From Lycocorax pyrrhopterus obiensis (Eukaryota > Chordata > Aves > Passeriformes > Paradisaeidae), in contig JACSVZ010000004.1 in assembly GCA_014706295.1 (NCBI GenBank), positions 2,608,138 to 2,672,137 on the forward strand: a stretch of DNA of 64,000 nucleotides, in the 5' to 3' direction. Shown here one piece after another: positions 1 to 11,300 of the stretch. The notes beneath the pieces are model-generated. The model saw nothing but the letters and a program-made list of their open reading frames with translations. It was not told the DNA's origin and made no database searches. How positions within the stretch are numbered: the first letter of the stretch is position 1; every line of letters begins with the position of its first letter. Position numbers and translations under genes: made by a program.

Positions 1-271
1 TTAAACAACAATCTCACCTTTAACACAGAGTTAAATATAAAACACATTGAGAGGACACATCTAAAAAGGAGCCATTCAAAGCCACGACCAGGGAAAACGT
101 CCAAAGTCTTTACAGCTGCTGCTTCTCCATGCTCTTAATCCACATGTGCAGAACAGAGGGACACCTGAGGTGACAACAGAAGGGCCATCCCCAGCCACTT
201 CTCCCATCTCTTGGAAACAAAGCCACAGACAATCCCAGAATTTCTGTTTTTGAAAAGTGTTTACTCACGTA

Positions 272-292
272 GTTTAAATAAATTAATTTGCA
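272..292 (-). promoter_or_regulatory. AU-rich element in PELI1 3' UTR
   Basis: On the minus strand this reads as overlapping ATTTA cores (AATTTATTTAAACT). Further single ATTTA cores occur near 32-38, 1311-1316 and 1690-1695. AU-rich elements are typical of fast-turnover immune mRNAs. The call rests on motif density only. Confidence 0.4.
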
Positions 293-739
293 AATAAAAA
301 TTAAAACTACAGTATACTATAGTTTGAATAAGATGATTAGAACAACTACAATACAGGGATTTCTTGCTGCATAAATTTCATTACTTAATGCATATAATCT
401 GGAAAATGTCAAAATCAGTTATATTTCTATGGAAAGGGAGTAACAGCAGTTACTTGTACATGACAGCTAACTGAACTTATAGTACAGGTTTCCTGACACA
501 TGCATTTCCTGAGTGAACCAAACAATATATATAATTTCTTTTTAAAAATGGAGAAATAATTGACAGTCAAAATAAGTAATTCATGACATCTAAGCAACAC
601 AGGTCTCTTTAAACAAAGAAAATTTTAGAACAGCTTCAAAAGAAAAATGAAAGCTTTGCTATAAAGTACAGAAATTTGTTACTGTCAATTATACAGTACA
701 TATTTAAAAAAAAAATGTACGAAGCTGGCTGAAAAAGCT

Positions 740-1245
740 CAAATCAATCCTAAAAAGGTCAGGTTGTGTGTTTGCCATGAAGCACAGCGGGCTGGCAGCA
801 GAGCTGCATGTAGTGCACTGGTCTTTTCTGGTGGATACAGAGGGGAAGGAGGAGAGCAGAGAGAGACCAGTAACCAGAGCCCACCGCAGCATCTCACGCT
901 GAGGGTCTGAGCCCAGCCCAGCCCCAGCTCTCCCAGCAGACTGCCAGCTGTGCCCAGCTGTGCGAGGATGCAGGGACACAGGCACACATCCCCTGGGTAC
1001 CAGGCTCCACCTCTGTTCCACGTGTGGCCCAGATGAGCATCTGCACCTGGCAGAGGGGTAAAGGCCAGGCCTGAGGCCCCCCCACCAGTCAGCAGGTGGA
1101 AGGCTGAGCATCCAGCTGACAAACAAACCCCTCTCAAGCTGGGACTGTGGCCAAGTCACAAACTGCTCCCCACACACGTGCCCAGCTGCGTCCACCTCTC
1201 CCCTCACCACCCCTCCCCCCACCCCCAAACAGCAAGGAACAGAAC
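740..1245. other. GC-rich block inside the AT-rich 3' UTR
   Basis: About 500 bp with clearly higher G+C than either flank, including C-runs at 1205-1226 and repeated CCCAGC/CAGCCC words around 910-960. No recognisable repeat family, RNA gene or conserved protein was seen. It may be an old insertion or simply a local composition shift. Confidence 0.4.
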
Positions 1246-1304
1246 AAGCCTCATCTTTCAGGTCTGTTCATGTTTAACATCGGAAAAACCCTCACAAATG
1301 TCAC

Positions 1305-1313
1305 TAATGCTAA
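1305..1313 (-). promoter_or_regulatory. miR-155 target site (7mer-m8, extended)
   Basis: The plus strand reads TAATGCTAA, matching miR-155-5p positions 2-10, so the mRNA carries TTAGCATTA. The base opposite miRNA position 1 is G, which makes this a 7mer-m8 rather than an 8mer. It lies about 810 nt downstream of the stop. A miR-155/Peli1 axis has been described in mouse T follicular helper cells. Function here is inferred. Confidence 0.7.
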
Positions 1314-2078
1314 ATAAAGAGAAGTGTTAGCGTGAAGGGAGAAAAAAATCCTTAATCTAGACTAAGTTGCATATTCGAAGAGTCTGGTAAATATTCTCCT
1401 CATAACCAGATCTTAAGTACAGTCCTACCAAAAAGACATTTTAAGAAGTCCTTCTTAGCTACCTTTCAACACGGTTAAAGCACAACTTTATGCCATCATA
1501 ATTTGCATTAGCTTTGTTTAAAAAGCATTTTAACTATTCTAAGAACTCAGTATTTTAGATTAAAAGATTTTTCTACCATTTTCATCCCACGTTCTTCTCC
1601 ATCCAGAACTATTCTATACATCCAATGGCTGGATGTAACACACTATGACCATGCTACTCTCTAGACATTCTAAATATTTTCAATAATAAAGATAAATAGA
1701 AAAGAGTTAATATACATGTTATATTTTACAATGTTTGCATCCAAGCTGTAAACTAATGTTCTTTGAACTATTTACCCTCCATATACAAAAAGAATGAAAC
1801 ACCTTTCAAACACTGTGGGCATATGATTCAAAAACCATTAAACTGAAGGCATTGAAGTTCACTCTACAACACTTCCTTCACCTCTTCAGAAGTAGTTATT
1901 AACTAAAAAAAAGCAGGAGGTCTCCCCTTTCTCCCCCCATTTCTTCTATTTCCAGACTTTTCTCAATAAAGAGGGATTTAGCTGTTGTAACAAAAAAACC
2001 AAAAAATTCTTCATCTTAATGCAAACCAGCAAAGCCCAGAGAATACGAAAAACAGTTGGTTTAAAAATGAGAATCGCT

Positions 2079-2089
2079 TAGCTTATCAG
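2079..2089 (-). promoter_or_regulatory. miR-21 target site (8mer class, extended)
   Basis: The plus strand reads TAGCTTATCAG, identical to the first 11 nt of miR-21-5p, so the PELI1 mRNA carries the perfect complement CTGATAAGCTA. It lies about 30 nt after the stop codon. It satisfies the 8mer rule, with an A opposite miRNA position 1, and pairing extends to position 11. PELI1 has been reported as a miR-21 target in mammals. Function in this species is inferred. Confidence 0.8.
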
Positions 2090-2117
2090 TTTACTGCAGT
2101 CCTTGGGAACACCTGTG

Positions 2118-2684
2118 TTAGTCGAGAGGCCCTTGGAAAATGAGCCTGATGTAACCCTGCTCACCAGCCAGCTGATGCGCACAGAAGGGACAGGCTGCGT
2201 GAAAAGTGTGAGTACCGTGAGGAAGAGGAATTTGGGACCAATATGCAGTTGTCTTTTCTGAGCACACGTGTCCACACGGGCTGAATGCATGAGTTGGAGG
2301 TCCGGCATCCACATAAAACCCCGCTTCACACCCGAGCCACAGAGGCACGTAGGGGCCGACGGAGCGGCACATGGGGCACTCGCGGTCCTTGCCGTCCCTC
2401 TCCTCTTTGTTCCCCCAGTTGTGGTAGCCGTGCACGTGGCCGCAGTTCAGGTACACCCACGGCTGCTTTTCGTCTACGACATCTTTTCTCTTCATGCTGG
2501 GGAAGGCCAGGGTGTTGAAGCCCACGGGGCACTGGGGCCTGGCTGCGTTGATCTCCTGCCTCAGAGCCTCCAGGTGCTTGACGGTCGGCGTGCGCGAGAG
2601 CCCCTCGGCCGTGCGCCACAGCAGCGTCGCCCCGCACAGGTCGATCAGGGAGCCGTCCTGCAGCTGGTTCGTCTCGTTCTCAAC
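2118..2684 (-). CDS. PELI1: PELI1 coding exon 6 (RING-like domain, stop codon)
   Basis: Encodes residues 231-418. The acceptor reads ccatgtcaag then GTTGAGAACG, phase 0. It begins at the end of the FHA region, crosses the linker with T288 and S293, and contains the whole zinc-binding cluster. H313 and C336 match the residues commonly mutated to inactivate PELI1. It ends in TAA at 2120-2118. This exon has more GC at third positions than the upstream coding exons. Confidence 0.97.
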   Translation of the reverse strand, partial: VENETNQLQDGSLIDLCGATLLWRTAEGLSRTPTVKHLEALRQEINAARPQCPVGFNTLAFPSMKRKDVVDEKQPWVYLNCGHVHGYHNWGNKEERDGKDRECPMCRSVGPYVPLWLGCEAGFYVDAGPPTHAFSPCGHVCSEKTTAYWSQIPLPHGTHTFHAACPFCAHQLAGEQGYIRLIFQGPLD

Positions 2685-5600
2685 CTTGACATGGACACAG
2701 ATACACAGAGCTGTCACCTAAGGGTCTCTGAAGAGTAACGACGTGCACTTCCACAGTGCAAATCTGCCTGGAAGATCCATCAGTTTCAAGCAGCAGAATT
2801 CTGACTGTCTACATAAGACACCCACAGAGAGCCCAGTACCAGCTTCTCTCTGCCCTCTTTTTTTTTAAAAAAAAACCCCACCCCAACATCTTAAGAGAAT
2901 TGATGTGTGCATTAAAATAGACCACACTGAGTCAAGAACAGCTCCTCTTAGCAACTCCTCTCTATTCCATCCCTATAGCACTCCCAGCTATGTTACTTGA
3001 AATGGCTCAAGGAGCAGCACAAGCCTGGTTTAGTCCTCCATCATATTTTAGACTGTTTTCTTAAAACACCCCTTTACACATGGCTTTCCCCTCCTCCAGT
3101 TAGCACTCCTAGCTAAATACGTCACTTAAAGTGTTCAGTGTAGCATTTCTCTTTGCTGAAACATCCCAAGTCACACCAAACCCAAATATCTCCTGAAAAT
3201 GTCACCAATGCATTGGAAATGAGGCAGAGGGAAAACTCAGAATGCCGACATAGAAATTAATATCCAATAAAATTATAACTATTCTGCATTATTCTATAAA
3301 AAAGGAAAAGTGGGAAAACCAGGAAAATACTTGTAGAATGTGCACAGGCCTAGGAGAGTTTGCAGAAATACAGAGTAAATTGGGAACTCAATTCAGGAGA
3401 GCAGCCTAGCTGTGCAATGAAGTACTAGTTTGCAGATAAACTCAGACAGTTATTCAGGTTGAGCAAGACACCTTTGTGCACGCAGACAGACACATAAAAG
3501 GCAGTGTAACTAATTGCAGAGTTGACAACTACACGGAATTCCAGCAGATTCCGGCTCTATGCCCAAACTATGCCCCTTATGGCTGCACCATTTTAAACAG
3601 GTTGCATAAAACACTGGTCACTCCTCTCACCATTTTTCCCCTCTGTTGAGCTGATCTGGTTTCACGGAGGCTGAACACATTCCCACACACAGAAATCTCT
3701 CTCCACACCCCTGGCTTGGAGTCTTCTGTGAATCCATTACGAGGATGCATAACAAGAACTCCATTTGTTGTTAGTCCATCCATTTGCCCATCTGATGTCT
3801 TCCACTTTGCAGCTTTCTCCTAAAAGAAATTACATCAAGGAGAACTTTCAATTTGGCTGAAGTGGAGCTATGAATTAGTTTAAAAAATAAGCCTGCACTG
3901 AACTTTTAGTGGGGAAAAAAAAAAAAAAGAATTCCCTTACCCCAAGAAAAATGTTTTTTGAGGAGTCAAATCCTGCAGCATATATTCTTGCTGTAAAGGG
4001 AGGGTTTCGTTCACATATGATTCTGCAGGCAAACCTTGAGATGGTGCTCTGCACAGACTGTGTATCCGAATTACTCTGACTCCCAGGAACTGTGTCTGTT
4101 ACTACGAAGTCTATGGGACTCTCCGTTGACCGACCAATCTGGAAAGGGATTAAAAAAAAACCAACTGGTCAGAAGTTTGTCATTGGGTCTAGGAATATTC
4201 AAATTCAAAGCACTTAAAAGCAATGATACAAAAATCATGACGTTGCAATTTAAAGCATTCCTGTCTAGCGATCTATCAATTTAGGTTTCTAAAGCCTCAT
4301 CTGGATTGATGATTTTTTCTGCCTCCAAATGATCAAAGTTATTCTGAAAGCTGGGCACAGCCAAATGAAGGAAGGAGAAATAAAATGATGCAATTAAGTC
4401 AATTCTGAGATGATTTCCCATTGAAGGCCTTTTCATCAGAGAGGTTACACTCAGGTCAGGCAGACCAGCTGCAGGAGCACCAAAACAGCCAGGGAACAGC
4501 AGTCAGAGGGAAGAGCAGTGACATGCAGTCACTTTGCAAGCCCAGAACATTCTGAACAGTGTCAGACTAAGTCAAGGTACAGGTGTATGAAAATCAGATT
4601 ATGTGAGCTGTCTCTTCAGCTCTGGTGGGCACTGAGGAGCAGCAAACCTTTTGTGAAAGACCAGGAACCAGGTGGTTATGGCAGAGAGGGGCTACATTTA
4701 CACACTCAGAACACAAGACTGTAACATCTGACTACAGTCAGGTTTTCCTGGTAGTTGTGCCTCCTTTTCTGGCTGCAGGGAACCCTGAGTTTTGCAGTCC
4801 CACACAACTGTACGGAGTTTGATAGAACTGCATGGGTTTCACTGCTTTTCCAGTCAACTCATCTTGTCCTTTTCCTTACAAAGTAAGAAGAAAAGTAATA
4901 ACCCTTTTTACCCTAAGTAAATTCCCAAAGACCCACATAGTTGGGTTAAAGCCCCCTTATACGCTACTACTCACTCACTTCAGAGCTCTCAGGCTGTTTG
5001 AAAATAGGTGGTTATATTAAGACTGATTAACTGCTGAGCAAAAGACCCAAAAGCTTGAGGTGCTTTTGGGTGAGGGCTGGAGAGCTTTCATGAGACTAAA
5101 ACTGCTTTGTCAGAACGTATTTTTCTATTGCTTCTTGGGCAGGATAACCTGTGAGTACACAGGGACTGCCAGGGGCAATTTCAGAGCAGCACACATGCCA
5201 GAGCATGCCTGAAGAGAGAACACTCACACAGACAATAGCTTATGCTGCAGTGATTTCATTACAGTCCTTTTGCTCTGTTGTAAGTATTTGCAGTTGCAAA
5301 GCAGCTTCCTCCACCACTTCCCAACACCCCCCACCGCCTTAGATCCTACAGTGGCGTCACAGCTAAATGCTGTGACAGCAAAACTCCTTGCCATAAACTA
5401 GTGGCAACAACGAGAGGGGGGAAAAAAAAGCTATGCAAGATCACAGTCTGGGAATCAGAGAGAACAAAGCACACATTAAAAAAACCCCCAAAACAAAACC
5501 CTTCCTTTTGAGAAAAACAGGAAACAATTATAAGATATGAGGGCACACCACAGCTGCAAATGTGTTTGTGGTCCCTTCTCATACACACAGGAACTGCAGC

Positions 5601-8244
5601 AAAGTTGTTGTGAACTGCCAGCATCAGCATTGAGGCTCCTCTCTTCACATCTCCCAGTGTTTTAGACATTTCTGGGTTTGCTTAAAGAAGTTCAGAGTAT
5701 TTTTCATATTAGTTGTGCCAAAAGCTTTCCTGTGTTTCCACACTGTATTTCTTCTACCCTGTCTCCAACTGGCTGATCCCAAATCCCTTTGTAAATGCCA
5801 GAAGCAAAGTTCCAAGTGCTTAAAGAGAACGATGTCCTTTATTCTTCATTTTGCAAGGAGGGACTAGGAGACAGATTATGTGACTTGCAGACCAGCAATC
5901 AAAGGCAAAACCATAATCTTGAACATTAGTCACAAAAAACTCCAAACTTTCACCTTTGCCCAAGTCTAAGAGATGTGCAGACACACAGCCTTGTTCACAG
6001 GATGGCCTTGGGAATGAACAGAATTAAATTGCTCTGAAGAGTGAGCACAGAAACTGACACACACAAACTTTTGGGTCTGAGGGGAAAAGCTTGCTGAGAG
6101 GATGCCTTGTTTGAAACTACCAAAAGTGAGAACACACTTACACATTTACTTCACATACCTGGAACATATCAGTGTTGCTGTCATGTGTATATTCAACTAC
6201 TACTGTCTGGGCCCGAGACAAAGTGTAAGATATGCTGTGTTGGTCCTTATTACTTATTGCCTACGGAAAAATGCCAAATATTATTGAATCAGTGAACAAT
6301 AATTCTACAGTATACAGCAGCAAAGCAGACTATATATATATATATATATATAACACCGGGCTCTTGTGCTAATTAATGCATTAAGGCAATGGTTGTTAAT
6401 GATACACCTGTAGTTAAACTTCACAAAACCCAGTCCCAGCCATTAAAAAAAAGCTGCAAGATTGATTCAGCAACAGACCAAACTGGTCTCTTCACCACAT
6501 GCTCCAACTAAATACACATAACCAGGGCATATTATGAGTCATGTTTTGTGTTAAAGCAACGCTGGCCTGAACACAAAAGGACAAAACAACCAAATGCAAA
6601 GGCTAAAACTGAATGTAACACCTTCATGGCCACCTCAGCATGAGCTTGGCCAACAGCAAGGTGAGGACAAAAATTTAGGGACTTCATTCTAAAAACAGGA
6701 TTTGAGTTAATACTAAAATCAGTAATGACTGATTTAAGATACACAGACAAAAAAGTGGTGGTAAATAAGGTAAAATGGAGAAACTCAACATAGGTTGCAG
6801 AAGTTGTAGCAAAGGTTTCAGTTTGTTAGTCTAGATGTTCATTCTGCATTTACCTACTAGGAACTGATAAACACTTCTAAAAGTGCTGCTAAACAACATT
6901 TACCAGACCATAAAGAACTTGCAAAAATAAATGTTCTTTTCACAGATCCCCTATGATCATTATTCTACTACAAGAATTTTGGTCAGTAAAATGCTTTTGA
7001 TTTCAGAATACTTTATTGCATTCCCTGAATTTAGGGTCAATAGGGTGTTCTGGCAGTCAAACACTTAACACTACCATATTTGTTTAAAGGCCTGGTCTTG
7101 TCACTGGCAATTTCTAAACAACCACTAAGCATCCTCAAATTCCATTGTTTTAGTAGAAATGCACCATTAGTTACTGAACACAATTGAACACACATTTGAA
7201 CAGCTACAATACAGAAATATTTCATGGTAATACCTTAGCTATAATGTATTGGTTTTGACATGAAATACAGTTCAACTTCGGGGCCTAAGGCCTTCCTTTA
7301 CTGCTTCTTAATGGGAACTCTGATTACAAGCCCCACAAAACATGCCCTGCAAAACCCACCCATCCTGATCCCTGGGGAACTCCTACCCATTGGATGGAGC
7401 AGCAAGTGCACGTGGAGCTTTGGCAAAGGATCATTTAAAAGTCAGCTGCACGTGAAGCAAAGTTAGTCCTAAAGCAGAGTGAGTGCAAAACCACAAAGAC
7501 TAGAACAGATGTCTGTAGTGAGTTTGGAAGGAAAACAAAATAGAAAGTGTTTTATGACTAGCCTGTGCCCAGAACATTCATGTTTCAAAACTAATTTTTT
7601 TTTCTGGCCATGGCAAGGACTAGGCACCAAATCTTTGCTGAATTGTTTCTTGCTAACACTGACAGGTACTAAAAGACTTTGGATAACCACAAACCATTGT
7701 TTTCAGAGTCAAAACTTTATGCTGTTTAAACTGTTTCCTGACAGCTCTTTATATGGCACTAGGAGAAATGAGACAGATTTAAGCAGAGAAATGGAGCTTA
7801 CCTTTGCTGCTTGAGGGGTACAGGCAATGTGCACAGTGCTGGGTTTCACCCCATTTGCCTTGGGCCTTTTAAATAAAGCAAACCTACTTTTCCTTCTTCC
7901 TCTGTCTCCATTTGGGAGAGACCCATTGTACCTATCAAAAAGCACAGAAAAAGAACAAAGTCCATCATTCCTGTATTGCTTAGCTTCTCATGAGATACTG
8001 ACCCACAAGAACTTTCATTCTAAGCACCAGGTATTCTTAATTAGCATGGTGTTATTAATTACAGATTTTCAATTAATCACATTTAAATCCAAGAATTGAT
8101 TAACACAATACCCAGAATTACACAAAATTACAGCATAGAAAACCCTCAGACTCTCTTACACACAAACACTTACCCCAATACAATCAATTCACCATACTTG
8201 ACTGGTGCTTTTGATGGATGATTTTCTTGATCAGGAGAAAACAT
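2118..8244 (-). CDS. PELI1: Pellino-1 E3 ubiquitin-protein ligase, complete coding sequence in six exons
   Basis: Cytosolic RING-type E3 ligase of Toll-like/IL-1 receptor signalling. It binds phosphorylated IRAK1 and related partners through an FHA domain and builds K63- or K48-linked ubiquitin chains. Joining 8244-8174, 7931-7802, 6260-6159, 4138-3941, 3819-3631 and 2684-2118 gives 418 residues, the length I know for vertebrate PELI1. The N-terminus reads MFSPDQENHP and the C-terminus IFQGPLD. FHA landmarks are G103-R104, S135-R136 and T185-N186-G187. The RING-like domain has C311, H313, H315, C333, C336, C367, H369, C371, C395 and C398. Reported IRAK-phosphorylated residues of the family are present (S76, S78, T80, S82, T86, T288, S293). 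The PLD ending and overall sequence favour PELI1 over PELI2 (which I recall ending PID) and PELI3. No frameshift or stop was seen. All introns follow GT-AG; the first coding junction is phase 2 and the rest phase 0. Confidence 0.97.
2685..3630 (-). other. PELI1: PELI1 intron between coding exons 5 and 6
   Basis: A 946-nt GT-AG intron. Apart from a short C/T and A-run tract at 2855-2885, I see no repeat, RNA gene or further exon. Confidence 0.9.
3631..3819 (-). CDS. PELI1: PELI1 coding exon 5
   Basis: Encodes residues 168-230 (EKAAKWKTSDG to RGKM), 63 codons, phase 0 at both ends. The acceptor is tttcttttag before GAGAAAGC; the donor is ATG followed by gtgagagg. It contains the conserved FHA T185-N186-G187 turn and the FHA wing segment with GVWREISVCGNVFSLRE. 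Confidence 0.96.
3941..4138 (-). CDS. PELI1: PELI1 coding exon 4
   Basis: Encodes residues 102-167 (IGRSTESPID to KNIFLG), 66 codons, phase 0 at both ends. The acceptor is ccctttccag; the donor is GGG followed by gtaaggg. R104 and S135 are the FHA phosphopeptide-binding positions. The intron between this exon and coding exon 5 is only 121 nt. Confidence 0.96.
4139..6158 (-). other. PELI1: PELI1 intron between coding exons 3 and 4
   Basis: About 2.0 kb. It contains a small A/C-run tract at 5478-5505 and nothing else I can name. The open frames inside it are short and unrelated to known proteins. Confidence 0.9.
6159..6260 (-). CDS. PELI1: PELI1 coding exon 3
   Basis: Encodes residues 68-101 (AISNKDQHSISY to TDMFQ), 34 codons, phase 0 at both ends. 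The acceptor is tttttccgtag; the donor is CAG followed by gtatgtg. It carries the phosphorylation cluster S76, S78, T80, S82 and T86 reported for IRAK action on PELI1. The exon has no long ORF of its own and was found by splicing logic. Confidence 0.95.
6261..7801 (-). other. PELI1: PELI1 intron between coding exons 2 and 3
   Basis: About 1.5 kb, AT-rich, with a (TA)n microsatellite close to the downstream exon. No other feature was recognised. Confidence 0.9.
6331..6352. repeat. (TA)11 microsatellite
   Basis: Eleven uninterrupted TA dinucleotides, 70 nt upstream of the coding exon 3 acceptor on the transcribed strand. Likely length-variable. Confidence 0.95.
7802..7931 (-). CDS. PELI1: PELI1 coding exon 2
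   Basis: Supplies the last base of the Gly24 codon and then residues 25-67 (YNGSLPNGDRG to TPQAAK). The acceptor is ctttttgatag followed by GTACAATG; the donor is AAG followed by gtaagctcc. The apparent upstream in-frame ATG (MLFDR...) lies in the intron and is not a start. Confidence 0.96.
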
Positions 8245-8318
8245 GAGCTTAGCTAATGACTTATTCTCAAATTTCAGGTCTCTGATCAAGAGTTGTGGCA
8301 CACTTTTTTCATTATTTC
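8174..8318 (-). CDS. PELI1: PELI1 coding exon 1 with 5' UTR portion and start codon
   Basis: The exon starts after the acceptor gttttatttttacag, has 74 nt of 5' UTR, then ATG at 8244-8242. It encodes residues 1-23 plus two bases of Gly24. The donor is TTGGG followed by gtaagtg. The start matches the known PELI1 N-terminus MFSPDQENHP. Its context is weak: C at -3 and T at +4. Confidence 0.96.
8286..8312 (-). CDS. Upstream ORF in PELI1 5' UTR (8 codons)
   Basis: An ATG begins at the seventh base of this exon and encodes MKKVCHNS followed by TGA, ending 41 nt before the PELI1 start. It has A at -3, a better initiation context than the main start. Because every transcript using the main start must include this exon, the uORF should be present whatever first exon is used. 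Translation is inferred, not shown. Confidence 0.55.
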   Translation of the reverse strand: MKKVCHNS

Positions 8319-11300
8319 CTGTAAAAATAAAACCAAAATTAAGTGTAAGAGAAAATACTCTACTTCAATCACACAAACTTGCACACCAATCCGATACAGT
8401 AGGTTCAATATTTTGTGTTTTCCATGTTTTGGTTTTGCCTGAAGAAATTTTAAAAACATATATATATATAAAACCACATGAATTAAGGTTGCATTGCCTT
8501 GAAGAAATGACAGGTCACAAAAAAAAAAGGCAGCATTTAGAAAATTCCAGTATGGCCTTAAAACATACACATTTGTTTTCCTCCATGCTACTTTTTAGAA
8601 TAAATGATACATAGCTTCATTTATTATATTTCGTTCAGCTATTGAGAAGTAGAGCCAGATAGGCACTAAATTTAAAGAAAAAAAACCACAAAGCAAGATC
8701 AGCCCATTAGCTAGAGAGGCAGAACTTTTCATGGGAAGTGTCTAATTCAGAGCTTTCCAAGAAGTTTCTGGATTTGCAGATGGAAGGAAGTCGTATGACA
8801 ATTTGATATCAAGCCTACCATAAAAGTTTAGGGTGTGCAATGTGATCTCTCATGTTTAGCCAGAGACAGAAGCGATATAAACATCTGTTTGAAGGCGATT
8901 TCCTGAGGGAATTCCACATAACTCCTAAGGAAAACAGTCTTGAAGTGCACTTTTTACTCAGACTTCTGCTTTGAGGAACAGTTCATATTGTATTTTTTAC
9001 AGCTCATTAGTAGCATTTCCAGACACTTTTGACCTACGCAGCTCATCTCTGACCTTCCTCTAGAGAAAGCCTACCCAGCAGAGCACTTGCTTGATAAAGA
9101 ATAAAGCTGATGAGAGCCTGTTTGAGGCTTTCTTTAACAGAAATAAGAACATTCCCTTGGTCTTTCCAGGTGAGTTTTCACACCAACTCAAAGAGCTACT
9201 AATCTTTTTTAGTACTGATGGTTAACATTCTGCCTTCTGTGCAAATGCACTTTTTGACCCACACAGCACTTTTTGAATCCTGTCATCAACTTTGATCACA
9301 ACTACAATGCTGTATCTCCACTTTCTTCTACCTTAACTAGACCATAGTTATTAGCAGAATAGATGTCATCATGCAGATGTTATCTATCCCCATGTTATGT
9401 TGTAAGAACAGAGAAAAGGATGTGGCAGTGCTTGACAGCCTGCTCACATTTGTTCAGAAGCTGATGCAAAGATCCCTTTACTGACCTTATCTCTACACCC
9501 TCTCCCAGTCTTTGCTCCTTCACAGAGAAGCTTGGCCTTCAGCATGTTTTCTCAAATCTACAAATTCCTATTCAGCATGCATATGTTGATCGCCATCTGC
9601 AATCAGCTCACAGTGCTCTCTAAAAACTCAAGTTTGCTCCTTCATGCTATTCCACATATTTGGGAGGGCTTCTCATAAATACAGGCAAAGACATCACACT
9701 GTCCTCAAAACATTTGCTATGATGCTTGAAGAACACAACCAGGAGACTAAAGAGAAACCTTTCTGTTTCTCCTTTCATTTCTCATTATTTTCCAAATCTC
9801 TTTTGTTTTTCAAGTCTGGGTACTGTAGATTTCACAGTGCTTGTAACAAGTTAACTGCAGCTTGTCTTTGTGGCCAGCACACACATAACATTATCACAAC
9901 AGTACTGAGAGATGCACAAGTGCATCACAATAAACCCAATTTACGCAACGCTGCTGTGAAGGGTCTGTGTCCCATCTCCAGGACAGTGACACCAAACTAT
10001 TTCTGCTGCCTGGGAAGCAGTGAGCACTTTCACTCGGCAGCTGTCCCGGTTCAAGCCTTAGGGTACCCATCACTCAGCTGGTGCTGAAAGCCATTTTACT
10101 GATCCAACAGTCTCCCTCTGTCACAAAGGAACAGCAGCAGTGGCACAGGAAAGAGTCAAGGAATACAGTTTGCTCCAAAGCTTTTCTAGATTGCTGATCC
10201 AAGTGTAGTGGTAACTCCCCTGGGATCTCGAGGTTACTCACTGTTGTAGGTTTTGCCTTTAAAATTCTAAAATAAAGACGTTAAAGCAAACTTATCATAT
10301 GAAAAAGTGACCTTAAATCTTTATGATGCCAGTAGTCACAACACATTGAAGTGGAGATTGCCCCATTTGATAAAGAGAACCCCACAACATTAACCATGTT
10401 CACAATTTTCATGTCTTCCAGGGTCCTCCTTGCCTCCTGGCATCACACCCTGCTTTGGAGCGCCACACTCTCTGAAACTATGTGCCTGTGAACACACCTC
10501 AGGGCTGCTTTACTGAACTATATAGATGCTAGTGTTTAATAGTGCTCAGTTCTTTAGACACATTTCCCTTCTGAAGTATTTCCACTTAAGAAGAGAGTAT
10601 AAATCTTCATAAATTTATCTGTATATAAAAATAAGGATATATTTTCTATGAAGTATTTTTATGATCAACTTCAGTATTTCTTGTTTTATTTTAAAATCTT
10701 CTTGCATTATAGTTGCTTGTATAGTTGTCTTCTAAAAGAGCTCATGTTCTCATCTCCTCCCCACATGATTAACCTATTTTCTGCTTGAATATTGATCTCC
10801 TCAACAGCCTCTCCCCTGCATTTCAGCCTTCTTCATATACAAGTAATTTCATCTTGGCCAACAGTTGTCTTCTGCCTTGACATTTAACAACTCACAAGAA
10901 ATATTACCACAAAACCTACAGCAGTGCCTATTAGGAAACAGCATAGGACTAGGAAATACCATGACACGGTAACCAAAGATTCAAATAGTATAACCCCACA
11001 TTACAGTGTTAGATAAAGAGCTAATCCTTTCACTTAGAGAAAGTGGGAAGGCAAACATTAAAAATAACTTTAGCCATTAGTACAAGAACAGGTTTGGTGC
11101 AGCTTCTCCTCTTCCTCTGTTCATCCAAGTGAACAATTTTAATGGAAAACTAAAAAAATACGTCTCAGACTGAGTCAACTTCAAAGTCTCATGAAAGTAA
11201 CACGTGAACAGTTAAAGGAGACTCTAAAGCATTACCTGCACAAGTGGCCAGAGAACTGTGCAGAAACGATAAAAGGGGTCAGCAGCTCCCAGGGACAGAC

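Larger units (their letters stand above)
1..2117 (-). other. PELI1: PELI1 3' UTR, continuing past the left edge
   Basis: This sequence follows the TAA stop at 2120-2118 on the minus strand. It is mostly AT-rich with several ATTTA-type elements, broken by a GC-richer block at about 740-1245. Reading by eye, I found no canonical AATAAA or ATTAAA signal on the minus strand between 2117 and 1. The 3' end is therefore probably beyond the window or uses a variant signal. No other gene is visible here; the open frames in 704-1228 lie in the GC-rich block and resemble nothing I know. Confidence 0.8.

Noticed and set aside
7932..7945. Alternative PELI1 start (MLFDR...) upstream of coding exon 2
   Set aside because: The ATG lies in the intron, before the acceptor gatag. 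The true start is in the previous exon, which matches the known N-terminus.
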